DNA of 64,000 nucleotides. Source: Cerioporus squamosus (taxonomy: Eukaryota; Basidiomycota; Agaricomycetes; Polyporales; Polyporaceae). Position 1 is the stretch's first letter; each line of letters begins with the position of its first letter. The notes below the pieces were generated by a model that worked only from the letters and a program-made list of their open reading frames with translations, did not search any database and had not been told where the DNA came from. Both the position numbers and the translations under genes were made by a program. Where the stretch lies: contig JABYQS010000035.1 in NCBI GenBank assembly GCA_022592435.1, forward strand, positions 1-64,000, read 5' to 3'. Of the stretch, positions 48,399-61,187 are shown piece by piece.

Positions 48399-50328
48399 CT
48401 ACGAAGCTATCAAAACCTGTTCCCGAAATGGGGTGTCAGCGAGCCAACGCCGCGGCAGGTCCAGTCACACTCACCGCAGAAGGCGTCAGCCCGAGATCTC
48501 GCAATGTCCGGGAGAAGTCCGAGCGCGCAAACGTCTTCCTGCACATCACGGATCGCGACGGTTAGTACCACGGCAACACGCGTAGTAGAACAACAACATT
48601 AGGGCAACGCACCTAGGGAACGTGAGCGAGAAGTTGACCGTCTCTACATCGACAGATAATGTCTGTGCAGCGAGGAACTCGGCAACCTCGCGCAGAGCTA
48701 TGCACAGGAGAAGTCAGTGTCACCGTCTCGGCACGATGGACGAGCATAGCACGCACTGGAATCGCTTGGAAGCGTTGTTGTGTATGGCTGTCCGCCGCTC
48801 GCCATCCGGATTTGAAGCCGTGTCTCGGGATAGTCCTTGCCCGGGCCCTTCGGCGCTGCGGGGGCAGCCGCGGGTGCACTTGTACTTGCATGCGCCGACG
48901 CGTCCGGGAGGGGCTTCCCTTCCCGCAGAGCCTTTTCCCGGGCAGCCTTCTCCGCCCGAGCCTTCTTGTCGGCCTCAATTTGGGCCTTGACGGCCTCCCG
49001 GGCTCTCTGGTCCTCGAGCTTCTCTGCGTTGATACCGTCAGTGAGAGGTTCCCGGCTCGACGTATCATGCAAGACGCTAGCGCACCTCGACGTTTCTTCT
49101 CTGCCTCCTTGAGCAGCTCCTTTTGCTTCATCTCCTCCCGGATAGCGTTCATATCCTGCACCGCTTATCTCAGTTGCACGGACGGGTGCTAGCGAGCAAT
49201 ATGCGTACCTTCCCAGCTTTCCTCCGGATCGCCTCGTTCGCAATACTCTCCTTCGCCTCCTCCTTTGCCTTTGCAGCTTTCTTCGCGGCCATTCTCTCCT
49301 TCAGCTCAGCGAGCCGTTGCTTCTTCTCTTCCTCCGTCAGCGGCCTGATCTATTGATGCCGTCAGCTTTTACGCGCAAACTTCTCTACGTGCACGGTTCA
49401 TGCAGATTACGCTACTTCCCGCCTTGTCACAGGCAGGGTAACCTCACGAGGACTCGCGTCTCGCTGACTACAAGGGCACGTAACAGCAGGTTATTGATGG
49501 CCAGAAAGCAGCAGAGCGACTCCATTGTGAGCAAATGGGTGGCGAGGTGGTGGTTTTATCGGGGGACTACTGTAGGTACACTTCACCAAGTTGGCCGGCA
49601 ACCTGCTTACATGCCAGTGCATACATGTTGACTTGATCAGGCTGCAGGCCAACTTGGAGGTACATATATCGCGCTGACGGCACTTGAGATTGGGCCATCG
49701 TGGTAGTCGTGAACGCGCGAAGGCAGCGGGATGGCGCGACGCGGTACGATTACGCCTGGACAACCACCGTGATTCATCCGTGGTCGCTCGTAGAGCTGCG
49801 TCGTTCCGCCGGACAAACTCCCCATCGCTTATGACATTCTCGAGAAAGGAGATGAAACGCACCTCTTCCGTAGACTCCTCGAACTGATCGTGCCCGCTCT
49901 TCTCCGCATGGTAGTTCGCGAGGTCGACATTCTTGAACGTCTTCCCGCACACCGAGCACTTGATGCTCTTCGCCTCCGCACCTGCAGCCTCGCCGCTCGC
50001 GGCCGAGCCCTCCCCAACCCCGGCCTTCTTGCCGTACACAGCCTTCAGTGCCTCCAGCTCCTCATTGTCCTCGTCCACGTCCATCGGGCCTCCGCCACTG
50101 GGCGCCGGGGCGGTAGATGCTGAGACGGAGGAGAGGTCGGGGATGGGTTTGCCCTCGTTCTCTATCAGATGGTCCATCGCGGGTTGCAGGCCACGGTTTC
50201 CCGTGGCTTTCAATGCCCCTGCATAGTTTGAGTCTGTCAGTCTCGACTCGATGGACGTGATTGGGACACATACAGTCAACGCGGGCGGCGTCGAAACCCA
50301 TCCCGAGGAGGACTTCCTTGTCAGACAT
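48399..50328 (-). CDS. UBA / C2H2 / UBX-domain protein, probable CDC48 cofactor
   Basis: Exons in reading order: 50328-50274, 50218-49863, 49349-49209, 49155-49086, 49023-48757, 48697-48613, 48538-48475, 48416-48399 (351 residues). The N-terminus is a UBA-like domain (EVLLGMGFDAARVDWALKAT). A single C2H2 finger follows near residues 105-127 (CSVCGKTFKNVDLANYHAEK, then SGH). Next is a charged helical region and a C-terminal UBX domain (RLQIRMASGGQPYTTTLPSD, LREVAEFLAAQT, VNFSLTFPRKTF, LRDLGLTPSAVLIAS). UBX domains dock on the CDC48 N domain and UBA binds ubiquitin, so this is likely a substrate adaptor of the SAKS1/UBXN1 type. One intron (49350-49862) is 513 bp, ten times the local norm. Confidence 0.88.
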
Positions 50329-50679
50329 CTTCGAATTCTTGACAACGATGCGGCACGATAACAGGCGGTGAGAGCAATGAAACACAGGTTACAAGTTGGT
50401 TGTGGTCAATCACAGAGGTACTTAGTAGAGGTTAACCGAGGCCAAGCATGCGTAATGCTATCATAGTTGCCTCATACGGACACCTAACCCTACTCGTACT
50501 AGCCACTAAGTACTTTCGACAGGCCGAGTCCGAGACGGTACCAACGACAACTTCCGATCATATATACTATAGAGACGGAGCCCAGGACCCAAGAAAGACG
50601 CACAAGAAGAACCGGTATACGCTATCCAGGCGTGCGGACGAAGCATCCATGTCATGTACAACACCGAGAAGACTGACAT
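50329..50679. other. Intergenic, nothing recognised
   Basis: About 350 bp lie between the UBX gene start and the DUF6533 copy 6 stop. No gene seen. Confidence 0.45.
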
Positions 50680-52412
50680 CTACGCGGAAGACGACGATGC
50701 AGCGGCTTGAGAAGCCTCGGCCTGGTCCTGCTCCTCCTCGTCAGAGTGCGAGCGAACGTGTAACTCTAAATCATCTTCTGCCGGTGCCGGTAGATTGGGG
50801 TTGATGAAGCCTCCAAGCGACGAGATGAAGCTAGGCGTGCTGTCGTACGGGTTCCTCGAGGAATGCAATGGATCGTCAGGGTCGAGTCTGACGACCATCT
50901 GGTTCGCTTCTTGCAGTGCAACGAGGAAGCGCGAGATGAGTATCGCTGTTAGTCTGTTGATGGAAGAGTGACCATTCAGTCGCGGTATGTCGCGAGCATA
51001 GTGAAGGGCCTACGGTGCGGTGAATGTGGTGACAAGACTCTGGTCCGAGTCGCCGCTCCCCGCCAACTGTTGAGGTGAAACGAGAATGAGCATACAGACC
51101 GAAGAGAGAGACAGGTCATATGGCTTACTGCAGTAACCGACAAGACGAGGTGGAGAACGTTCAAAACGAACAAAACCCTATCGCACATGTTCGGAGAGTC
51201 CGTCAGATATCGTGTTGGCTTGTTGTGGGCCTTGGACATACGCAAAATATATAGATCCTGCAGGAGGATTCAGACATTCAATTTATCTCAATGATGTTGC
51301 TGTAGAGAGATACATACCACCGCGAAAGAGGATATCCGAGAGCGAGAGTCTCTTGGACCGTCGGATATCCTTCAGGGCGTCCCAACTGCTCAGCTTTGCC
51401 CAAGTAATGTAGATGAGTACAACGTCCGCAGCGATAAGCGGTACTCGAGCGATGATCACGACTGTGCGGGTCCAAGAGTGAGCACGCGCCACTGCATATG
51501 ATTGCTGGCAAACCTACGCCTGTAAGTACAGAGTCAGCGAGTGAATTGGAGAGAACGAAACAAACGAACCTAAGGCCGAGTGCGACAGTTGTATCGTCCA
51601 TCTCTAGGCATCCGAATGGCGGGAAGTTCGCCCCGGACAGCTGATAGCAGTACTGAACCTGTATTATCGACCACCGCGAATCAGTGCACGAGTACATATA
51701 CACGAGAACATTGATCCACGCACTAGATTCGCCCCAACTGGCGCTAGAGACAAACCAAGGACTATCGATGCGAGGAGCTTGCTCCTGCCCAACACATATG
51801 CACGGAGGGCAGAGAAGGCTCGTCGCAAGCGTCAGGTATAGTATGATCCAAGGACTGATGGAATGACCTACCTGCTCCGGGGACGAATGACAGTATCAGC
51901 ATTGCTTGCTGCACCATCGTGAAAACGGAACAGCTGCGATTGTCGATATTCAGTTCGCAGTACTCTGGATTGTGCAGGGTTTCCTACCGACCTCTGTTTC
52001 CGGTTAGCTTTGCCGTGACACTTACTGAGACTGCTCACGTACCTTATCCGAAGGGAAGGATGCATATGAGATCAACCCCATGACATAGACCGTCATCGAA
52101 ATCCACTTGTTCCCGAGGAACAAGAATGACGCCCCGGTCCGCTTGGTGGTCCAGAAGCACTTCACCTCTCGATCAAACGTGAGGAACCCGTCGTAGATGA
52201 AGAGAACTACGGTGAGAGCAGCGCGTCAGGGCGACGCTGACGAGCCTGTAATCGAGGTGACACACCTGCGACTGCCACGTCGCAGTAGCTGGTCATATAA
52301 CTATTTGGCCATGTCAGCAAGCATCATCGAGATGATAGACCTCAAAAGAGTTGACTTACAAACTGTCGAATAGGGCAATGGTCTCAGCAGCGGCATCCGC
52401 GTCGGAGGACAT
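50680..52412 (-). CDS. DUF6533 multi-pass membrane protein, copy 6
   Basis: Exons in reading order: 52412-52360, 52300-52266, 52206-52043, 51993-51992, 51933-51872, 51818-51724, 51658-51570, 51519-51518, 51461-51318, 51257-51242, 51177-51129, 51066-51014, 50953-50680 (345 residues). The 2-nt exons are AG and GC. DUF6533 reads YDGFLTFDREVKCFWTTKR. The tail has SRFLVALQEANQMVVRLD and PSFISSLGGFINPNLP. TATAAG lies at 52461-52466 (minus strand), 49 bp before the ATG. Separated from the main array by about 10 kb. Function unknown. Confidence 0.88.
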
Positions 52413-53264
52413 GTTGCAGTTGAAGGAGGGGTCGATGGATGACTGTAGCGTACTCGAGGCCTTATATGAAGCACAACTGTACGATCAGCATATGGCCCTC
52501 AAGGTACGCGCGCTGGTCGCATCCACCATTCTGACACAATCGCGTCGTTGGGGATAGAGAGGTTCTGTGAACACTCGGAATTTGATGGAGATCCTGGTAA
52601 TCCGGCTGTGGTGGTCGGAGGAATCGGATGGTGTTTCGGAGGTTCAGTCATAATAGCTACGGGCCAGCGAGCCAACATTGAGTTCACGCCCTGTGGAAGG
52701 CACAGGGGATGCACAGACGGTGAAAACGAGGCAATAAGGGGATACTTCGATGATGCACGTCGCTATTCTTGAACCTAGCATGAGCAAAACCAGACGAGCG
52801 GAACAGCGCGCGGGAATAAGCCGGTGCAATCTTCTACGAAACTCTCAGTGGATTGCTGACGAACGAATCAACTTAGAATAAAAAAGTGACGGACCTTATA
52901 TAGAGCACTTTCCGACAGCTTCACTTAGAGACCATGACTCCACGTCGGCCCATTTGCTGAGTCCTCGCCCAACATTGCAGAGTGTTTCGGTCACTAAAAT
53001 TTCCGGGCAGTTTCGAAGTTCTCCCTTGGCATCCGCCGTCGCCAAGCACCTGTCGATCCTCTTCAGTTGAGGAGCCGTCCGCGTTGCGCATGCGAGAATG
53101 CCGAAGAAGTATACTTACCGCGCCGGCGCGTCCCTCCGCTGCGCTCCTGAATAGCCGACTAACGGAAGTCCAACTCGCAGTATTACGTATGCGCCGAAGG
53201 CAACACGATCGGCGACCAATGTGCGAACATCGTCTTCCCGAACGTCGTACTGACAGTTCGAAAG
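52413..53264. other. Promoter of copy 6 and spacer
   Basis: TATAAGGCCTCGAG on the minus strand matches the promoters of copies 3 and 5. Otherwise nothing recognised. Confidence 0.4.
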
Positions 53265-53560
53265 CAAACCAGGAACGCGTGCGACTGCATTTGCATGCGA
53301 GCATCTGTGTCAACGGAAGCCAGAAGCGAGGGGGAGCGATAGACGGGTGATGGGTGATAGATTATGGGGTGTGCTATGATAGAGCTACACTGCATCGGGA
53401 CGTACCGAGAGAGAGAACTATGTTGAGCATAGGCAGCGGACAACAGCGAGTGGCAGGACGTACTGTGATGGATACCCTTCTCCACTAAAACCAGCGGGCG
53501 CGACGAGGCTCGAGTCAAATGAGATGAGACGTCTAGACGTGCGCAAACGGTACCTGGCGT
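53265..53560. repeat. Dispersed repeat block, copy D (partial)
   Basis: Diverged match to the left half of blocks A and C: TGCGACTGCATTTGCATGCG with its following GAGCATC, ACGGGTGATGGGTG-like spacing, and AGGCAGCGGACAACAGCGA against ATGCAGTGGACAACAGCGA at 33920. It lies 5' of DUF6533 copy 6, as the other blocks do relative to theirs. Confidence 0.5.
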
Positions 53561-53859
53561 TGAAGAGTGAGCAAGGTTACAGCACGCTCCAATGAGCAGT
53601 AATTAGTAACGCTGGCGAGCAAATGTGGAGGACCAGAAGAGACAAAGTGAGACCATATGCATGGTATGTGGCAAAACTTGAGGAGCTCCACCGCAGGCAA
53701 ATCGTCCATCTACGAAGAAGGGCGTCGCCATGGCTAGCCCAACAAGGTTGAAGCGATGGTCCCAGCAAAAGTGATGGGGAGATAGGGTATATGTCAAGTA
53801 AATCCAAACAGCATACAACACGACGAACGAATAAGCGCGACGTTCCGGGATGAGGGCAA

Positions 53860-54346
53860 TCAGGGGGTCGACGTTGGTGAGGGCCAAAACCATCCCACGA
53901 CATGCCACAGTAACCAGAGCCCAACGAGAGCGGCGGCGCAGTAGCCTATTGTCCGCCATTGCTTGACTCCTCCGGGCGCGATGCCAAACGCCTGTCCCGC
54001 GCGTCTTGACGATTGTGCGAGGGATGCTCCAAATGATGAGAATGCATTTCTCTGCGGTCATGGTCACGGAGATACCAGAGGATGAAGGCGAGCGCAGAAA
54101 GGGCTGAGGTCAGACGCGTACGGTCAGAGACGAAAGTAGCACTCACCGCATCGTCAAGAGCAGAGTTCTGGCGTTCGACGTCGTCGTAGATGTCCGTCGT
54201 TACCTGAAGACCATTGGTAAGTACACTAGTGAGGGACGTACAGATGCGTAGCGTACGCCGCGTAATGTGCGAAGTTTCGAGTGCAGCTCGTCCAATCTCT
54301 GGTCGTTCTGCAATTCGTAGGTGTCTTCTACCCGTGACGACGACAT
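53860..54346 (-). CDS. SFT1: Bet1/Sft1-like Qc-SNARE
   Basis: Exons 54346-54257, 54203-54147 and 54051-53860 give 112 residues. The SNARE motif runs across the splice sites: LQNDQRLDELHSKLRTLRGV, TTDIYDDVERQNSALDDARN, with the zero-layer Gln in ERQNS, then AFSSFGASLAQSSRRAG. A C-terminal membrane anchor follows (YCAAALVGLWLLWHVVGWFW). Size and tail anchor match the Bet1/Sft1 group, which drives retrograde intra-Golgi and ER-Golgi fusion. The FSSFGASLAQSSRRAG segment favours Sft1 over Bet1. The assignment between the two is inferred. Confidence 0.82.
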
Positions 54347-54687
54347 TGTTGAAGAGTTAAAAAGGGTGCAAAAGCTGTCTTAACAGTTATGACAAGTCCA
54401 GATTCGTAGTTGACTGAGGAGATAGCATTCAATTGCAGAGCGTACTCGGTGGAGGAGGCGGTAGAGGTACAAGTATGTTGGCGCCCATGCTGCTCCGGGG
54501 AGCGCCCATGATCGCGGCGGCTGCGCTCACGTGGTGTCCAAGAATAGCAATACGACGTGTCCAGCGCTGTCCAGCGCGTCCGGGGTACAGAGCCAGCAAC
54601 TCTACGCAGCTCCTCCACTCTCCCTTTCTCTTTCCAACTCTCTTCTGGTCATCGACCTCGACGCGCAAGGCGTCCCCGACACCGGCC
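54347..54687. other. Divergent promoter region of SFT1 and STT3
   Basis: About 340 bp with no gene. Confidence 0.45.
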
Positions 54688-57600
54688 ATGCCGTTGGCCT
54701 ACACCCTCCCGAGCAACCTGTCGCCCGCGACGGTCGCGAACACATCCTCGCTGCTGCGCATCGTCGCCCTCGCTCTCATCTCGGGAGCTGCGATTGCTTC
54801 GCGATTGTTTGCGGTTGTAAACTTCGAGAGTATTATCCATGAGTTGTACGTGAACTGCTGCTGTGAAATTTGGACGTGGTTGACGAAATTGGGAACACAA
54901 CAGCGACCCTTGGTTCAACTAGTGAGTACATCGAAGTGCTGCTGCGCGTATGGTGTTAAGTGTGTGACGGTTCACAGTCGCGCTACGAAAGTATTGGCAG
55001 AGAAGGGCTTCTATGTGAGTATTGTCTTTGGGTGAACAATTCTCTTGGACTGTAGCACGGCTTGGCACTTGAGGGCGGAGGAGTCCCCACTACTCCTACT
55101 GCAGTCGACAATCACGCGCATATGGTTGAGATATGTGCGCTACTTGTTTTGAATTTTCGCACCACTACTCCGTTGTCTTTGGAATGTCTGACATCTGAAC
55201 GCTTATGCCCCGACTTTAGGCATTCTGGAATTGGTTCGACCATACTGCGTGGTACCCATTGGGACGCGTTGTGGGCGGCACCATCTATCCTGGCTTGATG
55301 GCGACTAGCGGCGTCATTTACAACGTACTTCATGCACTGCACCTCCCTGTCGACATTCGTAACATCTGTGTACTGCTTGCTCCCGGGTTCAGTGCGCTCA
55401 CGGCTTGGTCCACTTACATGTACGTTGTTGAGTGCAACGCGTATCCGGCACGGTGACTAACTGCACCGTAGGTTCACCAAGGAGATGAAGGATGAGAGCG
55501 CAGGTCTTCTCGCAGCTGTCTTCATTGGCATTGCTCCCGGCTACATCTCGCGCTCAGTGGCCGGCTCGTACGACAACGAGGCCATTGCAATCTTCTTGCT
55601 CATGTACACGTTCTACTGCTGGATCAAGGCACTCAAGACAGGAAGTGTCTTGTACGGGACTCTCACCGCACTGTTCTATTTCTACATGGTCGCAGCATGG
55701 GGTGCGTGTCAAGTTCTGTATGTATCAGCTGTGCTCGCTACTCATCTCGGTCGTTCTAGGTGGATACGCGTTCATCACGAACATGATTCCTCTGCACGCC
55801 TTGACGCTGATCCTCATGGGCCGGTTCAGCAGCCGTCTGTATACTGCGTACTCGTCTTGGTACGCGATCGGTACCTTGGCCAGTATGCAAGTTCCGTTCG
55901 TCGGCTTCCAGCCAGTCCGCACGAGCGAACATATGGCCGCCTTGGGTAAGTCGCGAGGATCGCGGCGTTGATGCGTTTATTGACTCTGCTTCAGGTGTCT
56001 TCGGCCTTCTCCAGATCGTCGCCTTTGCTGAGCTGGTGAGAGCACATGTGTCGTCCAAACAATTCCAGAGCATTCTCTTCGGATCAGTCATTGTGATCGG
56101 TGTGCTCGGTGTCTTTGCCTTCGCTGGCCTTACCTACAAGGGATGGATTGCCCCGTGGACTGGCCGCTTCTACTCGCTGTGGGACACAGGTTATGCGAAA
56201 AAGTAATTATGCTGCTCCCGTGTCATTAGTGCATCAGACGCTCACATCTCTCCCCACAGATACATCCCTATCATCGCGTCAGTTTCGGAGCATCAGCCCA
56301 CCGCGTGGCCGTCGTTCTTCATGGATCTGCAATTCCTCATCTTCCTGTTCCCCGCTGGAGTCATCCTCTGCTTCCGCGAATTGCGCGACGAGCATGTCTT
56401 TGTCATCATCTACGCGGTAGTCGCAAGTTACTTTGCGGGGGTCATGGTCCGTCTCATGCTCACGCTCACCCCCGTGGTCTGCGTGGCCGCAGCCGTCGCC
56501 TTCTCTTCCCTCTTGGACACGTACATCGATCCTGTGGAGCCCGAGGTTCCGGTAGCATCAACCGTGGTGGACACACCCGCTGGAGATTCTCCCGCGAATG
56601 TAGCCTCGGGATCTGCAACCACTAGCAAGAAGGCCAAGAAGGCTGCCGCAGCTGACACGTCCTCCTCTGGCATCGCATCTGGCGTCCTCGCTGCCCTGTC
56701 CCCATCGAGCAAGACCACAAAGCCGCGTGGGATTTTCGGGCTGGACACCCGCGCTCTTGTCATTGCCAACGCGTTGGGCATGCTCCTCTTCTTCGTCCTG
56801 CATTGCACGTATGTCACGTCGAGTGCGTACTCGTCCCCATCGGTCGTGCTCGCTTCCCAGAACCCCGATGGAAGTCAGCACATCATCGACGACTTCCGCG
56901 AGGCGTACTACTGGCTCCGCCAAAACACGCCCCAGGACGCTGTCGTGATGAGCTGGTGGGACTATGGATATCAAATTGCGGGAATGGCGGACAGGCCGAC
57001 CTTGGTCGACAACAACACGTGGAACAACAGTCAGTCTACCTTTCATTACTGCCACGCGGTTCATCTTGTCTCAGGAGTGTACATCTCGCTAATGCGACCC
57101 TCATAGCGCACATCGCCACGGTGGGAAAGGCCATGTCAAGCCCCGAGGAAGTGGCATACCCCATTCTCCGCAAGCACGACGTCGACTACGTCCTCATCAT
57201 CTTTGGAGGACTCATCGGCTATTCCGGCGACGACATCAACAAGTTCCTCTGGATGGTCCGCATTGCACAGGGCGTATGGCCCGAGGAGATCCAGGAGCCC
57301 AACTACTTCACAGCCAAGGGCGAGTACAGGGTCGACGACCAAGCAGCCCCGGCAATGAAGAACAGCCTGATGTACAAGATGTCTTATTACCGGTGCGTGG
57401 CCGATAGGCGTCTCTAGCGTGTTCTCGGGTGTGCGCGGCACTGACCCGTCTGTTCGTCGTGCTGCAGGTTCGCGGAGCTGTACGGCGGAAACCAAGCGGT
57501 CGACCGCGTGCGTGGTCAGCAGGTGCCGAAGACGGGCCCTACGCTGGACTACCTCGGTGAGCTCTTCGGTGACGTTGTGGCGTAGGCGTGTGCTTATCGG

Positions 57601-57862
57601 ATTCCCCATCTTGCAGATGAGGCGTTCACCTCCGAAAACTGGATCGTGAGTCCCACACCATATGTTTGGACATATGTCGTGCATGTTGCTGACTGATGCG
57701 CTTCTCTCCGCCCGTGACTGCCATTCGGATGTGCAGGTCCGGATCTACCAGGTGAAGAAAGAGGACCCGCTGGGACGCGACCTCAAGACGGCGAACTCGT
57801 TCGACCAGGGCAAGAAGAGGAAGAAGTCGAAGCCGCTGTCGAGGCGAAAAGCTGTCGTGTAG
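54688..57862 (+). CDS. STT3: Oligosaccharyltransferase catalytic subunit STT3
   Basis: Twelve exons give 778 residues: 54688-54845, 54904-54921, 54978-55014, 55220-55419, 55472-55701, 55760-55945, 55995-56202, 56260-57029, 57107-57392, 57468-57556, 57617-57645, 57737-57862. Exon 2 (18 nt) encodes the first catalytic DPWFNY segment. Many membrane segments follow ([30 protein letters not shown]). The signature [12 protein letters not shown] lies near residue 575 and reads on to NNTWNNTHIATVG. The C-terminus is basic ([17 protein letters not shown]). A Lys/Ala/Ser-rich loop ([16 protein letters not shown]) is inserted between the last membrane segment and the luminal domain. STT3 transfers the lipid-linked glycan to Asn in the ER lumen. 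Confidence 0.96.
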
Positions 57863-59222
57863 ACTCTGTCCATTTGCTCACTGCTCATCGTAATCTTATG
57901 TCCTCTATCTCCTAAGCGCTTCTCGTGACCGGACAGGAGGACACGACGGCGCACATCTGGGCCACGCATAAGTGACGGCGCATGCGCAGTCAGCGGAGCC
58001 GCAGCGGGAAGTTGTACGATCGCGCCCCGTGGCCATACTTCGACTTCTCCCTCAGTTGTGGGGATGCCATCCGATGGCAACCCGCGCCCGTTTAAGCATG
58101 CCCATCGCACCTGCTGCTCCAGGTGCGGCTCGAGAAGCATCAATCGACCTATCATCGATAGGCTACCTGGCACCCACTTCAGATCTCCGGGTGCGATTGG
58201 CATACTTGGAGTACGTACGTAGGCAGCAGTGTCTCCCTCGGACGTTTTCTAGACCCTGGGCAAAGCCCCGGAAAGGGGTCCACCCCAACATACAGACTGT
58301 GCTTGCAGGTAGGTGGCCACGCTTTCCACACCGTCATGCACTTACTGTGCGTTCTCGACTATCGCATGTATCGTCTCCCATCTGAATGGAGGGTGGTAAT
58401 GCATATGTTTCTTTGGAATTTCTGTGGCTGGGAGTCATGACTTACGTCGGGATCGTCTTCTTGCTCATCTAGGGATCCTCGCCATGGCCAGGCGCGACCG
58501 AGACGTAGTTGCACAGTACTTCGGACGGGATGACCACAGCGGCACGGAACTCGGGTATACAATCCGTCCGTACGCCGGCAGATGCATGTCCGCCAAGTGG
58601 GTGTTCCCCACATCGTGTGGTAGAGGCGTTTCGCTGGAAACATACTACTGTATCCGATGCTCAGGCCCAGCAGGTGGGTATGGCACCCTTGTCCTCGGAA
58701 AGGGCAAGACCGTTACACTTGCTCGACAACTCATCCACCGCGACCGCCTACGATGAACCATAACGGACGCTAACTCAATCTGAGTAGGTCCTTTGACAGC
58801 GGGGTACCGCCACCATGCCCACTGTGTTACACAGGCCCCCACACGCGTACGGTAGATGCCCCGGGGGATAATTGAACTGCGGCTGGTGGAGTATTCCAGA
58901 ACCGCATGCCTCGAGCAGGAACCCAGGCGGGGAACGCCAAGAGGTGGGATGGATTGATACAATAATGCGATTGGCTGATAAATATGCTAGCATACAGTTG
59001 ACGACTTGGGAACACGACAGCGATGAGACCTTGCAAGCGATACACACAGTTCGACACGACAGCATGTTGAGAGCGATAGGCGGGCCCGTGGCCCAAGCAA
59101 GGTAAACTGCCGACTCCGCCCCGTCAGCTCGTTTGGCCTGGGGTGCACGAGGAACAGAGCCCACTGACCTGGTATTGCGGAGGACCGGGAAAGGGAACCA
59201 GCACGCGGCCACTCCTCAGGCC
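57863..59222. other. Intergenic, nothing recognised
   Basis: Open frames at 57972-58385 and 58424-58756 have no domain and no splice support. No repeat found. Confidence 0.4.
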
Positions 59223-59698
59223 TCAAGCCTCTGCATCCTCGGTGACGCTCGTATCTGCACCGATCCACGGCGTGGGGTCCGCTGCCATTGCGTTATACTC
59301 CTCTTCAGTGATGGCACGGAAGCGGATGGTGCCGTTCCTGAACCCTGCGAGAAGAAGCTCGAGCTTGGGCAGGTTCGGGACGTCGCTGAGGTTCCTGAAG
59401 GGAACGTCGTTCAACGGCCAGCCCTCGATGCGGACCCTGTACCGTGCGACGACGTCCCGCATGTAGGCTGTCCGACTCCATCGCATTTGTGCATCGTGCT
59501 TGCCGGTGATCTCACCTGCACAGGCTGTCAGTACGAGCGGGGCCATCCGGGGTAACTAATTGCCTTACAGAGCTTTTCCCGGACTAGGGCGCGCAACTCG
59601 GCACGCGTTGAGGTCATACGTTCGGAGTACGAGGGCCTCGGATTGACGCGAAACCGCCCAAAGCCGCTACCGCTACCGTCGGGGATGGTGCTGGACAT
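59223..59698 (-). CDS. Small conserved-looking protein of unknown function
   Basis: Exons 59698-59569 and 59515-59223 (53-bp intron) give 140 residues. After a Gly/Ser-rich start there is a dense block: LRALVREKLCEITGKHDAQM, RWSRTAYMRDVVARYRVRIE, GWPLNDVPFRNLSDVPNLPK and TIRFRAITEEEYNAM. From memory, similar GWP...VPF...NLS blocks occur in many Agaricomycete proteins of unknown function, but I cannot name the family. It may be part of a larger repeated family, some of it mobile. Confidence 0.6.
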
Positions 59699-61187
59699 GC
59701 TGCTGGGGCGGTGGAGGTAGGGTTGTAGAGGTGGGTGTGGATGTATGTGACCTGGCAGCCTCTCAGCGGAGTCCCGTCCATGCCTTTTATAAAGGATGGT
59801 GCGGAGGTGCGCAGAGCAACCTCTAGCAGTTGTGCGGCTACGGCCAGGGCATGGCTGCAGTGGAAGATCACCTCCGCCTTGACGGACTGTTCTTCGCGGA
59901 GTTGTTCTCGTCGTCCTTGCAGCTTCGGCCCGCGACGCGACCCCGCATCTGGCAACTGGGTAGCCTTACATATGAGCTGTCGAATAGGGCGAGGACTCGG
60001 AGGGCCGCAGACTCACCGGGTCTGCTCGCTGCTTCGAATTCATAAGCTCGCCATGAATGAGAGACAGAGAACACGAGCAGGAGCTCGTCAGTCGATCTCG
60101 GAGAAGATCAGTTCTAGGCAATCGGCGCATGGTCGAGGCGTTTCTGGCATGATTACGGCAGTCTTCTCCTCTCCGACGTCTGCTGCCAGTGCCATACGAG
60201 GTCTATCGGCCTTCCAGCGAGCACCACAGCCCATCGGATAAGGCACTTGCAAGGCAGTCCGGTATTCAAACATACCGCTTCATTCGACGGGGGACTTTGG
60301 GGCGTACTATCAGGGGCTTCCCGCGAGCGGTCGCTATGAGATCATCCCACGCACTCGCAGTGCGGGGACGCTCCGAGGTCCGTCGTGGTACCCACATTCG
60401 AGCCGGCCGCATCAAACGCGAGTCAGGGTTGGAATCGCTGGAGGAGCTTCGAGGCATGACTGGTGTTGGTTGCTTGGTTTGCACAACCCTCGATCGTGGG
60501 TGGCGAGGCAGACCGTTGTCCGCACAGGTCAAGCCAGCCGTCGCGCAGCCGTCGCCGCACGACACGAAGATGTGCCAGGATATCGAAAGTGACGGGCTTC
60601 ACGCACAGTGCGTCCTCGCGGGCCTGCCGGGAGCGCGGTAGCCAGAGCCAGACGAGCCAGGTCAGTATCCTTGCAGAGAGCTCGCCGCTTGCAGCTCGAG
60701 AGTTTGCGCCAACTTGTTGGCCATGCTGATCGCCGCGGCTTGAGCGAAATGGAAGAAGAGGCCGGCAAGGCCGATCCGCGCAGCCCAACCCGAACTAGCC
60801 CTGGCGCTCCGCCCTTCTCCCGCGTCGCGTCCTGCATAGTATTAACCACCATACCGGCCGTGAAGCGACGGCCATTCGCACCTCTGGATCAGCACTGCAT
60901 GGAGGTTAACAACGTCCGAAAAACCATTGCGCCACCTAACGATCTCAGGCGTCAATATGTCACGTTCGTTGATCTCCATCACTACAATGAGCTTACTTGA
61001 CATCTTTCAACGTCTGCATGGTAGCGACCCTGCCCGTGAAACACAGCGACATAGGAGTGGTGTTGGTAGAACGCGCATCATACCGCCCAACTTCAGTCCT
61101 GAAATACGAATATATGTCTGATAATATTATACTGTACACGAAGCGACGACCCACATAGCTACACCGGGAAAGTCACACGAGGTGCGA
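59699..61187. other. Intergenic with one possible coding island
   Basis: On the minus strand near 60810-60660 a frame reads WAARIGLAGLFFHFAQAAAI, then SMANKLAQTLELQ, which resembles a membrane segment. No exon chain could be built around it. Confidence 0.3.

Noticed and set aside
53603..54067. Minus-strand frame with several hydrophobic segments overlapping SFT1
   Set aside because: Another frame over the same bases gives the SNARE tail anchor with proper splicing. The remainder is out-of-frame read-through.
57972..58756. Two plus-strand frames downstream of STT3
   Set aside because: No splice support, no domain, and composition like intergenic sequence.
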